Shown here piece after piece: positions 1 to 11,551 of a DNA stretch of 64,000 bases. Within the stretch, counting starts at the first letter, position 1. Every line of letters starts with the position of its first letter. A model generated the notes under the pieces. The model did no database searches, was not told where the DNA came from, and saw only the letters and a program-made list of their open reading frames with translations. Position numbers and translations under genes: made by a program. This DNA comes from Smallanthus sonchifolius (lineage: Eukaryota > Streptophyta > Magnoliopsida > Asterales > Asteraceae), in contig CM042043.1 of assembly GCA_023525975.1 (NCBI GenBank), positions 35,722,001-35,786,000 of the forward strand, written 5' to 3'.

Positions 1-238
1 GGGAACCTATGACCTTCTATTTTTATCGTGGAGTTGTCAACTACATCGGTCACTCTCGCAGTTCTACCCTCAGCGGTTTCTACGCTAAAGGCCCTTTCTA
101 ACTTGCTCACAGTGTACTTCACTCGTTTACAAAAAGTCACAGATATGAAACTCTTACTGGCACCCGAATCAAATAACACAGAAACAAAAGTGTTGTCAAG
201 GATGAACGTACCTGACGCCATGTCGGGGTCTGCCCTGG
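1..238 (-). pseudogene. Retropepsin-like aspartic protease domain (partial)
   Basis: In the same minus-strand frame as gag, after the stops at 297-299 and 247-249, the translation gives a protease start with the motif LFDSGAS, the D-S/T-G active-site signature of retroviral-type aspartic proteases, followed by a hydrophobic strand (KSFISV). The context before it (AYALT, stop, EQARADPD) shows a stop where relatives usually have a sense residue; a CAA to TAA change would explain it. The domain is cut by the window edge. It would process the gag-pol polyprotein if it were translated. Confidence 0.75.
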
Positions 239-296
239 CTTGTTCTTACGTCAGTGCGTACGCACGAGTCTTTGCTCGGGGCCTCTCTTCTTTCTT

Positions 297-1490
297 TTAC
301 GGGCCTTTCCCTTTCCCGGCTTCACCCATTATGGGCTTGGTGCATTCCCGGCTCATATGACCGCTTTCACCACAATTATAACATTTAATGCCTTGCCTGC
401 ATTCCTGGGAGTAGTGCCCAGTCTTGCCACATTTGTAGCACAGATTTGTCCCTATCCGACATTCACCCGTATGTCTCGCCCCACATCTTCCACAGACTGC
501 CGTCTCGCCTACCCTGGCCTGTTTGTCCCGAGCCCCAAACAACTTCCCACTCGATCGCTTAGCGGGAAAACTCAGCTTCTTCTTGAGCTCTTCAATGGCA
601 ACGACATTCAGCGCCAGATCATCAAATACCACTCCGCTTAGTTCTACTACCGAATCGTAGGTAGTAGGGGAGTTTGCTTTAACATAGGTGCGGACCTGGT
701 CCGGCAGCCCTTGAATGTAGCATGCAATCTTTCTTTCCTCAGTCGTGACAAGATGTGGCACCAGACGTGCCAGTTCATTGAACCGTGTGGTGTACTGCCG
801 GTGCGTCATGCTCCCGGCCTTCAAACCCAGAAATTCCCTCTCTACCTTCTCAATCTCGTTCCTTGGGCAGAAACTTTTGATCACCAAAGTTTTCAAGTCA
901 GCCCATACCATCGCATCCACAACCTCGCTCCCTTTTGCTTGACGTACACCTTCCCACCAATGGGATGCTTCCTCTCTCAAGGAGTTAGCAGCAAATTTTA
1001 CAACTTGATCCGTTCGACATTCGCTCAGACGAATGGCAGCTTCCATACGGATCACCCAATCAAACGTAGCCACCGCGTCCTTCTTTCCAGTGAGGACCAG
1101 TGGGTCACATGCCTTAAAGGACTTATAGTCGCAACCACGGTTAAGCGGTGCGTTGATTGCCTTAGTGTTCGGGGTATCAACCGCCGTGTTAGACCCACCT
1201 TCCCCATTAACCTTCTTCAATGCCTCAGCTAACAGACCTGGCAGAGAAGTCTTCATCAACTCTGTGAACTCTCGATCTATAGCTGCTCTCACTTCAGGTT
1301 CAAAAGTGAAAGGCTGTTCTTCAACCAGTGTCTGCTCAGTTCCATGCACACTAACCGCCGGTTCAGTGTGAACACTTCCTTCTTCACTATACTCTTGGCG
1401 CGCAGGGGTCCTACCGCGCCCACCGTTACGTCCACCAGTACGACCGCCGGTACAGCCCCCACCACGTCTTCCGTTTCCTCTCCTTGCCAT
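297..1490 (-). CDS. gag: Retrotransposon gag polyprotein segment with two CCHC zinc knuckles
   Basis: A 397-residue reading frame that starts at the first ATG after the primer site. Residues 1-35 are Arg/Gly-rich and basic. About residues 110-290 form the retrotransposon gag (capsid-like) domain, including the conserved segment around SHWWEGVR. Residues about 345-390 carry two CX2CX4HX4C zinc knuckles (CYKCGKTGHYSQEC and CYNCGESGHMSREC), which in this family bind the element's RNA. The frame ends at TAA (297-299), and the same frame resumes downstream as protease after a second TAA (247-249). In intact relatives gag and pol are one frame, so the stops look like decay rather than a designed terminator. 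The product would be a cytoplasmic particle protein. Confidence 0.9.
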   Translation of the reverse strand: MARRGNGRRGGGCTGGRTGGRNGGRGRTPARQEYSEEGSVHTEPAVSVHGTEQTLVEEQPFTFEPEVRAAIDREFTELMKTSLPGLLAEALKKVNGEGGSNTAVDTPNTKAINAPLNRGCDYKSFKACDPLVLTGKKDAVATFDWVIRMEAAIRLSECRTDQVVKFAANSLREEASHWWEGVRQAKGSEVVDAMVWADLKTLVIKSFCPRNEIEKVEREFLGLKAGSMTHRQYTTRFNELARLVPHLVTTEERKIACYIQGLPDQVRTYVKANSPTTYDSVVELSGVVFDDLALNVVAIEELKKKLSFPAKRSSGKLFGARDKQARVGETAVCGRCGARHTGECRIGTNLCYKCGKTGHYSQECRQGIKCYNCGESGHMSRECTKPIMGEAGKGKGP

Positions 1491-1807
1491 TTCGTTCTAT
1501 AAGACAAGGAATCAAATGTCATCACGCTAGTTAACAATAAAAGTCAATAAGTACTGTAAGATGTTAATGTACACTGGCCATCTGCAATTAACCATTACAC
1601 TACCTTTCGATTTCTATTTGACCACCTTTGTGATTCCATCAGAACACAAGTCCTTACCTAACCCTTTCTAAGGCATACTATACATGTAAATATATACTAC
1701 CTTCATACCTGATGTTGTGGCTCGAGTTACCCGTACTGGCATCCGCTTTTGGTCCCATTCACAGTTTAAGTTCAGACACTGGGAGTGTCCGAATCTCTCA
1801 AACTATT

Positions 1808-1819
1808 GCTCTGATGCCA
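1808..1819 (-). other. Primer binding site (initiator-Met tRNA type)
   Basis: The reverse complement reads TGGCATCAGAGC, one mismatch from the common plant TGGTATCAGAGC primer site. It lies 3 bp from the LTR end, as expected for minus-strand priming. Confidence 0.85.
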
Positions 1820-2314
1820 ACTTGTAAGGCCCCTTTCCCGGGAGGCCTCACTTGTTGGATTTACTCATTTACAAACAGTTCTTAAACTTGAATATCAAAA
1901 TAACGCAGCGGAATCATTCATTCATCATAATTAAAACTTGTTCATACATGCGGAAGCGTAACGTTATCAAATACATAAACATAACATAAACAACTCATAA
2001 TGGGATGCCAGTCTTCATATCATCCGGGTAACTCTTCTCTCTTGCCAAGCATCACCGTCCATCACCATAACCTGGCCTTAACCTGAATGTGCATACTAAA
2101 AAGTCAGCTACGCTGGTGAGTTCTAGCTTTACATAAAACCTTAACATAAACATTTTGCCAAAAACATAACATACATTTGTTTAACAAAAGCGTACGTAAA
2201 ACATGCAATAACTGAAACATCGTAACATAACATCATAACACAAGTCAACATGAACCGAATCTGCGCCTTCTCATAACCGTCAATTCCATACATCGCATAC
2301 CAGCGGATGAACTT

Positions 2315-2556
2315 AAGGCTCGTTACCTCTAAGCCATCCGTCACACAGGTCCCCTAAGGCTCGTTACCTCTAGGTGGACCAAACATATGTCTCCTAAGGC
2401 TCGTTACCTCTAGGTAGACCCAACATACGTCTCCTAAGGCTCGTTACCTCTAGGTAGACCAAACATACGTCTCCTAAGGCTCGTTACCTCTAGGTAGACC
2501 AAACATACGTCTCCTAAGGCTCGTTACCTCTAGGTAGACCAAACATAACTTAGGCA
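2315..2556. repeat. 40-bp tandem array inside the LTR (about 6 copies)
   Basis: Units start at 2315, 2356, 2396, 2436, 2476 and 2516, each beginning AAGGCTCGTTACCTCTA and followed by a GGTAGACCAAACATACGTCTCCT-like half. The central units are nearly identical while the first and last diverge, which suggests recent internal expansion. Confidence 0.9.
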
Positions 2557-3143
2557 CTATTTCCCCGTAAGGAGTAGTACCTTCCATTGGGATCCCGGTA
2601 ATCCCATGGGTGACTGTCGTCACCCCATCATCAACCAGTTGTACAACCGTTAGCCAGCCACAAAGGCCCCCCGTAAGGTGAGGCCAATACATACATACAT
2701 ACATACCTTAGCTCCCGTAGGAACCCGTGGCAGATTCGTTCAATCGTGACTTTCATAAAACCTTTACCTCTTTTTAGTTAAAGCATTCGTACATTTTATT
2801 AAACAAAACCTCATCTCTTTCGTAAACCTTTCGTAAACTTCATTTGGCAAAACATTTCATAAACATCATCCTTCGTAAACATCATTTCACAAACGTCATT
2901 TCGTAAACATCGTTTCGTAAAAACATTGTTTCGTATGTATGCACCCCAGCCCAAAACATTAATTAAAACATTTAAAGAAGGGCTTCTAGAACTCACCTTA
3001 TAAGCTAGTCTCGGTTGTGCTAAACAAAGGCCCAACAACGTCACTTCTGATCTGAATTGATTAGTTAAATACACATCAGACCAATACCGACTCTAACGGT
3101 TTAACCACTCTAAACATACTAACTTACTTAACCTGCCTGGTGC

Positions 3144-3230
3144 CTGCGCACTTAGCAAGTGCGCAGACCCCTCTTCCTGCGTACTTGATAAGTACGCAGG
3201 ACCTGCTCCATGGGTACTTGATAAGTACGC
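3144..3230. repeat. Cluster of three perfect or near-perfect dyads
   Basis: CTGCGCACTT...AAGTGCGCAG (3144-3166), CCTGCGTACTT...AAGTACGCAGG (3176-3200) and GGTACTTGATAAGTACGC (3213-3230) are short inverted repeats with the same spacer style, lying between the array region and the TATA box. They could be hairpins in the LTR transcript or paired protein sites; the function is unknown. Confidence 0.7.
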
Positions 3231-3586
3231 ACGACCTGTTCTTCGCAAAAACCCTAACTTTCTCATTCGGGTCTGATCACGTCAAGATCCCGAACATGTT
3301 TGCATTCAAAACGTTCGTTTTCCATTAAGGAACTCAATATTATGTTTATCCTTTAGTTTCATCCGTTAAAATGTTACATTTTCACCCAAAACCCGAAAAA
3401 CCCAAAACGAACTAAAACTCAGATTTAGGTCCGATCGTTACCTGAATCTAGTTTCTGATCTAGAGGTTCTTCTCACGAGCTATGGAGCAACACTTTGCTG
3501 AAATCTCGGGTTGATCCGCCAACTTTCTCTCTCTACGGTTTCTCTCTCTAGAACTTGCAAATGAGAGAAATGGTGGAGGTCTAAGC

Positions 3587-3594
3587 TATTTATA
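3587..3594 (-). promoter_or_regulatory. LTR TATA box
   Basis: The minus strand reads CCCCTATAAATAGC about 105 bp into the LTR, a good TATA box. That is unusually close to the LTR start for a 1.9-kb LTR, so U3 would be short and R/U5 long. Confidence 0.55.
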
Positions 3595-4306
3595 GGGGAG
3601 AGTCCCCTTCCAGCCCGCCGGCCCATCCGACCTGACCCGACATGCCTCGTTCGTTTATTTCGCCCTTTTAACTGTCGTTTTATTTTTGGGATGTTACAAA
3701 ATATATGTTATTGGGTCGAAATCACCCAAGTTTCTTTTGCTAGTCAAGGAATAAGAGTTTCATTGTTAACGGGTCAAGTTAACCCAAATCAGATAGTTAT
3801 TATTTTCTTTGATTATGTAACCTACTTTTTTGAATCCCATTCACCTTAATCACTTTTAAAATCTTTATCCACACCCTTAACCCAAGCCAAATATTAGAAC
3901 CCTTCAAAGTCCTTATGATTTGTGCTTAATTCTCTGATAATTGGTGAAAATGTGATTAGCTTGCAAGCTTATGATAAGGGTATTTTGTTATTGGTCCGAG
4001 TGAACAATACTGGCACATCTTTTGCCAATCCAGATACGAAACCGAGAGGAGCGATGATCGTGAGGGTGTGTTTGCATGTGTGTCATAACCATAAGCGAGT
4101 TAGACCTAGTTGAGTGACTCCATGTTTTATAAATGCACAATACTTTGTTTGTTGGGATGTTAATCTAGATGGTTGTAAGTTTCCGGAATGGGTATGACCT
4201 TGGTCCTTAACTCGTACTTGATTGAAATGATTGGTGTTTTTGATAACTTGAGTGGATGTGTTACAAATGAATTTGCTTGAGGACAAGCAAATGATAAGCA
4301 TGGGGA

Positions 4307-5643
4307 TGTGATGGTCGTGTCTTTTCTTTGTTATTTAAGTATGTATTTTTCTATTTTTATGTAACTTTGATTAAAATATTAGTTACTTCAAGCTTGTTTA
4401 TTGTTTACAGTCTCTAGAGCATTAAAAATGCATTATTTGATAAATTGGATGATCGGGAATGAAAAGTTGGAGGCAATGGGGATCTAAACAAACAAGATGA
4501 ATGAAAAGTGAAAGATTGGAGTCTTAGACGCCAGTTTTGGCGTCCTAGACTCCATTCGCGTCCGAGAATGGAAATATTTTGAGTCTAACAGCATATATTC
4601 ACGTCCAAGCTTTAGGATTTGAGTCTTGGACGCCAGTTTTGGCGTCTTAGACTCCGATGGCCCATCAGATGTGCGAAAATCATGGAATTTGACGTTTTGG
4701 AAGGTTTTAAATAGGGTTTTCGCCCCCATCTCGAGGATCCTTCATTCCTAGACCACTTGGGGCGAAAATACACCATTGGGGAGCAATCTTTATCATAAAA
4801 TCAAAGATCTAACCCGAAAATTGAAGAATCAAAGATGAAATCATCAAGCATGAGCGACTAATTCATCCAAGATCATCCTCGGGTGGATGGTTGTAAGTTT
4901 TCTAGGGTTTTACCTTACACTTTTGGTTTGAAACATTAACATTGATAATCATTTGATTGAGTTTACATGCTTTAATTGTTAGTATTGTCATGAACTTGTA
5001 ATTGTTGAGATTTTCTTGCATCGTTGACATTATGAGATGATGATTGCTATTAGTTTCAATTCATGTTAGGGTTGTTTTGTGTTCTTGATTCATAAAGCAT
5101 ACGTTTGTCCGAAATACATATAGTGAAGGTTTTCTTGCACCAATTACATATGTTAGACGAGCGTTGATACGAGCGTTGATGCCTCCAATTGAGTAATCAT
5201 ATTAACAAATTCTTGATATCGTTGTGTTTCATTGAAATTCAAACCATTTGTGAGAAAGTATCCTAGTTGCTTGCAAATCCGGAAACCCGGGTGTGGTCTT
5301 TTCTCATATTATTGTTTACAAATTCATTATAACCATCGTTTTTGCTAAATTGCTAAATTGTCTTATTATTACTTCAAGTTACAAGTCATTGTTCCGTTCT
5401 AAATGCAAATCAATTGAACCACATCATTGGTTCACCAATTTCTCAACTTTAAAGAATCTAGAAGTCCTTCATAAAAGAATAATCAATTGAGTTACACACC
5501 GACCACAAGCTCTTCGTGGTTCGACACCCTTCTTACCCTAACTAGTTTAAGGTACTAAGGACACTCTCTTAACTTATCTTTGATCAGTACCTTCGACGCA
5601 GATCAGTCTCGGGTTAGGTTTCCACACTACCTTATAGTTGTCA
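4307..5643 (+). repeat. LTR of the plus-strand element
   Basis: It begins TGTGATGGTCGTGTC directly after the polypurine run. I place the end at TATAGTTGTCA (5643) because of the CA terminus; this right boundary is tentative. It contains two copies of a long inverted repeat (4518-4553 and 4621-4655). Confidence 0.5.
4518..4655. repeat. Two copies of a 35-bp hairpin sequence
   Basis: GGAGTCTTAGACGCC...GGCGTCCTAGACTCC (4518-4553) recurs at 4621-4655 with few changes. Each can fold on itself with 15-bp arms around a 5-6 nt loop, and the two can also pair with each other. Confidence 0.75.
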
Positions 5644-7134
5644 CGTGGGGAAGAGTAAAAATAAGTTTCCATTCCATTACATGAGTTAGTGCACAACACT
5701 TCTGCTGAGATTTTCATTAAGTGTGATACGTAATTGTAAGATAGATCCTGAGATTACGACATAATTCCCACAATAATCATGCAATTACTGTGAGTGTTGA
5801 TTGTTACAAGGAGCAACAGGAGGTTTTTGTGGCATGTAAATAAATATCTCAAGAGATAGAAATGAATGGGCGAGCGAAAACCTTCGTTGCTTAGGATCCA
5901 CCAAAGGCTGGTTAAATCTAATTTAAATTTCTCTGGTTCCTCTAGAACCGCGAGAATGTTTATCTAACCGAGGGGTCCGAATTGTTAAGGTTCGATCATT
6001 AATCGGGTGACGGGGAGTTAAGATTAGGATTACGGATTAATCATGAACATTAGCTCAGACAGTAAGACTCACTAGAGTTCTCATGCACCAAAAATTATGA
6101 TTACGTGTGCACCCGTAATGATAATTTAACTTGCATGGTCCCTATAGTGTTTCTCCTATCCCAAGCTCTTAGTTGAAAGGGATGTGAAGTGTTCATTTGA
6201 TCGTGTCATCGTGTTGCACTCTCACGCAAGAGCGTGTATGTTCTATCGGATTACTCTTTGCCATACGTACCCATACTCATGTATATTCCGGCGAAGGTTA
6301 CTCCTGGATGGAGTTAACGACAGAGAGAAATAATTGGTGTCTTTTAGGACGTGTGCGGTGGACTTCGGGCAATGAGTTAGGGTAGATATTCTCAAATTAG
6401 TGTCGAGCAACTCATGCTCCAAGTGTGTTTGTACGTGTGAATCCACATGATCCTAGTGATTTCATGGGTCTCCTGCCTAGTAAAGTTCTCTCTCGTTTAG
6501 TCCTGAATATCCACCTCGGGTTCCCTTCCGATCGGGTAGTTCCGTTCTTCATATCTCATGCCGAAGGTCTTTGTCATCCAATCCAGCAATTCACAGAAGA
6601 GGGTATGCATACCACGCCGTTTGAAGACTACATATGTCAGATGAGAAAACTAGCTCCACGGCTGGAGTAGTTGTAAGTGTGGTGCAAGTACTAGTACAGA
6701 TTCAAGTATGAGTTCGCCCTGTTGTGATACCAAGATTGGTAATTGGCGGTTACTACCATCGTCCCCCAATTCAGCTCGTAACTCGCTCTTCTAGGGCTAC
6801 AGTGCATTGAGTACCCGTCATCCTTGCTTTGTAATCTGAATAATGACACTTTGTTGAGTGATGTTGTAGGTGTCTATTATTTCTATATTGTTGTACATGT
6901 TAAGTGATCGTTACATGCGCCATGTAATTGTATTAAGTATTAGTGTAGCTAATTCCACCCTAGTGTAACTACATACACTAATTGGCTACTCAAGATGTTC
7001 GGCAATGGTTGGAATTTCTATGCTCAAGGTCTTGGGTGTTCTTAGTGTGATTTAAGTCTTAGAAATATTGGTCCCTAAATAAGTCTTGGTTAGAGCTAGG
7101 TGTCACTAAGGAAACCTAATTCGCTAAAACCATT
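5644..7134 (-). other. Decayed internal region of a minus-strand LTR element; no intact gene
   Basis: This stretch lies inside the primer site at 7135-7147 and so should be the 5' internal part of that element. Minus-strand translation shows only a hint of a gag start (a LEERV-like segment near 6790) and many stops. A plus-strand frame at 6425-6670 has no recognisable domain and is probably chance. Confidence 0.4.
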
Positions 7135-7147
7135 GGCTCTGATACCA
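7135..7147 (-). other. Primer binding site
   Basis: The reverse complement is TGGTATCAGAGCC, an exact plant initiator-Met primer site, 3 bp from the LTR boundary. Confidence 0.9.
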
Positions 7148-7150
7148 ATC

Positions 7151-10124
7151 TGTCACACCCCCAAATTTATTCACTTAATAAATAAATCAAGGTTGCAACG
7201 ATTGGTAGCATTACACAACAGCGGAAGCTAAAGTAAAGACTTATTTAAATATTGAACACCATTACAAATATTAAATTAAGCTAATACAATGTCCTAGAAC
7301 CATATGGGTCAAAACCGTCTTGAGGTTTGACGACCTTGTTTCTTCGGCTCCTAGGGTTTAATCCAAATGGCTAACCTATTCCAACCATGCCATAGCTATA
7401 TGTTACCTGAAAAACATACTTAAAAGTGTCAATACAAAGGTTGGTGAGTTAACAGATTTGATCGTTATAATGTAAAGTGCTTTTCCTTGAAAACATTGTT
7501 ATCGTGTACATGGCATAGTATAAAAACGTTTTTCTTGAAAACATGGATGACTTCATAGTCATAAAATGAGTCGTTTTCCTAATGAAAACATGTGATGAAT
7601 TAATAGTCATATAATGAGTCGTTTTCCTAATGAAAACATGTGATGACTTAATAGTCGTAAAATGAGTCTTTTCCCAACCAAATAGTTCTTGTAAATCCAA
7701 TTGTTCGTAAATTGTTCCAAGTATATACGATAAACAGAACAAGTAATGTTGACCCATTTGTAAACTAGCTAGGAATACAAAGAATATGTTCATACATGAG
7801 GCTTAACCAAACCATGACAATTGTTCTTTCGCCCCTCATATTCGTTATCAGATGCTATGCGGCCATAAATCCTCCAGATTGTGGTTAGCGCGACTAACCA
7901 TGACCGGGGGACGTCACTCCCCATAGTACTATTCATAGGACCCTAGGCTACAGTTAATGGTTACTAAATTATTCCAGGGGACTTTACGAGCTCTATAATT
8001 GTTCGTACTCATGCAAACATAAAGGTCGGGTCTTGTTCTCTTGTTACTATATGAAAATGTTTGTAAATGTGTTTCATGTTTTCTCAAATGTATCAAACAT
8101 TTATTTTTCATGCTTTCAAATATTGTAAGTAATTGTGTCACAAAAGTTAAACCCAAATGTTCGTGTTGTCAAACATGTAAGCAAATATGTTTCATAATTT
8201 CAAATATGTTATGTAAGTATGTTTCTCCCCCCGATGTTTATAAAATATTAAAAAGCTAAAAGAGGGGTCGTGAACTCACCTCGAGTCTTGAGTAGTGTGA
8301 TAATAGGCTAGATGCGCACAGAATGTCCTACTTGGATGCTACAAGTAGGGATGGTAATGGGTCGGGTTTGGGACGGGTTTAGGTAATCCCAACCCCATAC
8401 CCGGTTATAAAATCGTGTCCCATTCCCGGCCCAAACCTCGTCGGGTTTCTATCGGGTAATTACCCGTCGGGTATCGGTATACCCATGGGTTTCGGGTAAA
8501 CCCGTTAGTTTGTAAAAAATATCCGTTGAGTATACTCGACCCAAAACCCGTCAGGTATCTATCGGGTATATATAAAGTTGCAATTAAAATAAAAAATAAA
8601 GAAAATAAAATCATGTTTGGTATATACATTTAAAATAATTACGGTAGATATACTTAAAATAAATGCGGTATATACTCTTAAATTAAGTAAAAAAGAAAGA
8701 AAGATATGTCGGGTATATAGTCGGGTAAACGGGTATATGTTATCGGGTAATCGGGGTGCGTAAACGGGTATATCACCATATCCCATACCCGTCCCAAACC
8801 CGCGAAAAATTTCAAATGTAATCCCAAACCCGGTCTCATACCCGGTTACCCGTCCCAAATACTTCGGGTTTTGGGTTTTCCCATCAGGTTCGGGTTTCAT
8901 TGCCATCCCTAGCTACAAGTAGATAAATATTTCTTAAGTTCATAAGACTTAACTCTATGCATGAAACATTGATGATGGATGTAGGCATGTTAAAGACTTA
9001 TTCTTCGGGTTTTAATAATAGTTCATGTTCTCGGATTTGAGACAATATAATGCGTGTTTATGGTGTTAGTACACTTATATTTATGTATATGCATACGCAT
9101 ATGTTGATAAAGACTTTTATAAACACATAAACTTGCATAAGTGATTGTTGTTTTTATATATATTTTTGGTAACACCTTTCAAGTTCATATATTGATGATA
9201 ATTGTTCGTATTTTTTTCTTGAATCACAGGACACTACCTTGGGTCTTGCCAGGTAAGTCACACATGATCATATAACTTCACGAACATGTATCCTTCAACA
9301 TAACACATGAATGGAATGAAGGGTTTATGAAAAACACCATCATCCAAGTGTTATTTTTATGTGATAGTATATATATATATATATATATATATATGTAATT
9401 TATATTTGATGTGTCCTTGTCTTGTTCATGGTCCTTCTAGCTTAGTATTATATGTATGAACATGTATGTGTATAAATATATGTGTTAAAACATGATTCAT
9501 GAAGAAATAAAGCAAAACTCATCAAGACTTTTATGTTTCATTTTATTCTTGAAAACTCAGATTTTTTAGGCATACTTCGAGTAGACTTTTAGATGGTTTT
9601 AGAAGACCAAATGACTTGGGGTTTTCTTCTAAGATCAAGTTTATTAAAACCAAAGGAGATTTGAAAAAGAATTACTACATTTGGAGTTGTATAGGTACCT
9701 CAAAACAAGAAAATGGGAAGAAATGTCCAGATTCGACCTGCACTTAGTGGCCTTCTTGCGCAGGCTGTTTGAGGGTCAAATACTCCATGGATTCGAGTGA
9801 TTCCACTTGGTCGGTATATTATTTACGTTGCCTCATCACCAATGATCATAGAGTTTTAACGTTAATCTTTGATTTCTCATCAAATTGGATTGTATCGTTC
9901 ATAGAAATTTGTCTAGGTGCACATAGAATCATAAATTTATAACGAGTTGTTAAATGAAGTCGAGTGATTAGTTTGAGATTCGAAATACAAAATTTGGGCC
10001 CCTAATAGGCTTGGATCACTATTGGGCCTTGAATGGGCTTGTATTTCTATTGGGCCCTATTGGGCCTAGTTGGGGTTAGCTTAACAACTAGATTTTAAAT
10101 TCTAAAATTTTTGCAGGTGTCACA
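7151..10124 (-). repeat. 5' LTR of a minus-strand gypsy-type element
   Basis: On the minus strand it runs from TGTGACACC (10124) to GGGTGTGACA (7151), 2,974 bp including a 574-bp hAT insertion with its duplicated target (about 2.4 kb without it). It carries the GAACTCACCAACC-style motif also seen in the solo LTR at 41023-47951, so the two LTR families look related. It also has an AT microsatellite near 9368-9394. No reading frame was recognised. Confidence 0.75.
8346..8911. mobile_element. Short non-autonomous hAT element, Ac-like ends
   Basis: The ends are TAGGGATGGTAATGG on the left and the complement of TAGGGATGGCAATGA on the right. They are flanked by a perfect 8-bp duplication GCTACAAG (8338-8345 and 8912-8919), the hallmark size for hAT. 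The terminal TAGGGATG matches the start of the maize Ac ends. Inside are many copies of a CGGGTA/TACCCG motif on both sides, typical of subterminal transposase-binding repeats. The interior is AT-rich and non-coding; frames at 8405-8906 are by-products of the repeats. Confidence 0.9.
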
Positions 10125-11048
10125 TGTTGTAAACAGTTAGAGAGAGAGAGAACACATCGGAATTATTTTTCCGTGTGATCAATAAATGATGGATTCGAAT
10201 GCGTTCATGTGACTGTGCCACGATGGTGATGAACTGTCTGATGGCGGTGGCAGTGGCCAACATCTCCGTCGTTGTATACATGTACGTTGCTTGAAGGTGT
10301 TATCTATAATTGATCTCTATTATATCAGTTTGAACAATTAAACACTAAATTTGATTTCCGTTTATTTATTTTTACTTTTGATTGAACGGGTAAGCCAGAA
10401 ACCCTTCTAAAGAGGGAGAATGGCCGGTCTCTGTACAATATCTCTTTCCATTGCTAGGGTTTGAAGATCAGTTGATTTGAAAATTTTAAATTTAATTTTG
10501 AATTCGTAAGGGCTAGTTTCTCAATATAAATACAACTATTTCTTACATATGGTTATGCGGTGGTGGTAGTGTGGTTTTAGGTGTAGAGAGAAAGGGTAAA
10601 GAGAGTCAAAGAAAGAGCAAGGTGAAGGGGTTATTTTTATTTTATTTAAGTTAAAAATATTAACTTTAATAAAGAGGTATTTTAGTCCTTTTATCAAAAG
10701 GTTAACAATATCTATGGATGATATTAGTGGGCTAGACGTTAAATGAAACGAAAATGAAATTATTCAATTAAAAAGGTCAAATTTAAATGTTTGGGTTAAA
10801 ATAGCTATTTTGATCAAAACATAAGACTAAAACCGTAATTAACTCTTTGTGAATATACAACAAAGGTGATATCCCAATCATCAACACCACCGTAAATAGT
10901 ATCATCAAATAGAGAAATTTAGTAGATTTATATTATAAAAAACCGTATTTACATGAAAAATCTGGAAATCCCAAATTGAAAAAAAGAGAATACATCATAG
11001 CCAAATTTCTCTACTCTGTTTTTGACTTCCCCAACTCTTTATGAGATG
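10125..11048. other. Intergenic, no feature seen
   Basis: AT-rich DNA without a supported gene. The last ~60 bp before 11049 is the 3' flank of the HMA gene and resembles the corresponding flank of the second copy (shared ACTCTGTTTT(T)GACTTCCCC). Confidence 0.5.
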
Positions 11049-11551
11049 TCAATACTGATATACATAAGAATAATAGGGCCTGTCATAGCCATAATAGTAG
11101 TACTGGTAAGGATCAACTTGCACTTTCACCTCAGCCGGCTTCGATTCCGGCTTCTTTTGTTCCACCGGACCCACGCTCACTAGCTCTGTGTATCCCACCT
11201 TTTTCCTTAGTAACGTCGTCAGTTGAACCGAGTCAATACCTGCACCAGTCACCGCTATCTGGTCCTTATCTGACCCAACAAAAGACGCCGATTCGACCCC
11301 TGTTCATCAAATTTCAAATTATTAAAACACAAATTTAATATTTAAACTTGAAAAATGTTAAACAGAGAAGGTGATCTTACCGGAGATACTAACGGCGATC
11401 TTCAAAGCTTTACGAGTTTTCTTGTCGCCGTTCATAATTACCTTCACTACAATCTTTTGCTGTAAAAACATTTCAGTTACACAAATTGAGATTAACTTAT
11501 TTAAATAAATAACGAAATTGAATCACTAAAACAGATGTGTACCTTCTCCAT
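11049..11551 (-). CDS. HMA-domain protein, copy A (three exons)
   Basis: Exons on the minus strand are 11551-11543, 11459-11381 and 11299-11049. Each intron has GT and AG borders, and the joined frame encodes 112 residues from ATG (MEKQKIVVKV) to TGA. The N-terminal half fits the heavy-metal-associated fold (beta-strand, helix with KTRKALKIAVSISGVES, then VGSDKDQIAVTG), but the metal-binding CxxC is absent, as in many plant HPP/HIPP-like proteins. The C-terminal part is Pro/Glu/Lys-rich and ends in a Tyr-rich tail (YQYYYYGYDRPYYSYVYQY) with no CaaX prenylation site. Metal binding is therefore doubtful, and protein or peptide binding is a guess. It is paralogous to copy B (18898-19412) with the same exon phases, so the pair is a tandem duplication. 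The ATG is supported by the exon-1 donor directly after three codons and by a TATA box upstream. Confidence 0.88.

Larger units (their letters stand above)
1..3698 (-). mobile_element. Ty3/gypsy LTR retrotransposon, 5' part (cut by window edge)
   Basis: Read on the minus strand, the order is LTR (3698 to 1823), a primer binding site complementary to initiator-Met tRNA, a leader of about 320 bp, a gag reading frame, and the start of a protease domain that runs off the left edge. This is the canonical 5' half of a plant Ty3/gypsy element. Reverse transcriptase, RNase H, integrase and the 3' LTR would lie beyond base 1. Two in-frame stops between gag and protease suggest it can no longer make a full polyprotein. 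The sequence just outside the LTR (AAATA at 3699-3703) is the expected site of one target duplication; its partner is not in the window. Confidence 0.9.
1823..3698 (-). repeat. 5' LTR of the gypsy element
   Basis: On the minus strand it begins TGTAACATCCC and ends GGGGCCTTACA, giving the TG...CA ends and about 1,876 bp. It contains a TATA box near its start, a 40-bp tandem array, a dispersed TTTCGTAAACATCAT-type array (about 2815-2935), a CATA microsatellite (2686-2705) and strong dyads near 3150-3230. The primer site begins 3 bp inside the internal region. Confidence 0.85.
3699..5643 (+). mobile_element. 3' remnant of a plus-strand LTR retrotransposon
   Basis: About 600 bp of non-coding 3' internal sequence ends with a GAGGACAAGCAAATG stretch and a purine-rich run, ATAAGCATGGGGA (4294-4306). 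This arrangement is typical just before the 3' LTR of plant Tat/Athila-type elements. The LTR follows at 4307. Upstream the element is cut off by the gypsy LTR at 3698. No reading frame of this element survives in the window. Confidence 0.55.

Noticed and set aside
6425..6670. Possible gag fragment on the plus strand
   Set aside because: No gag motif recognised; the surrounding element runs on the minus strand.
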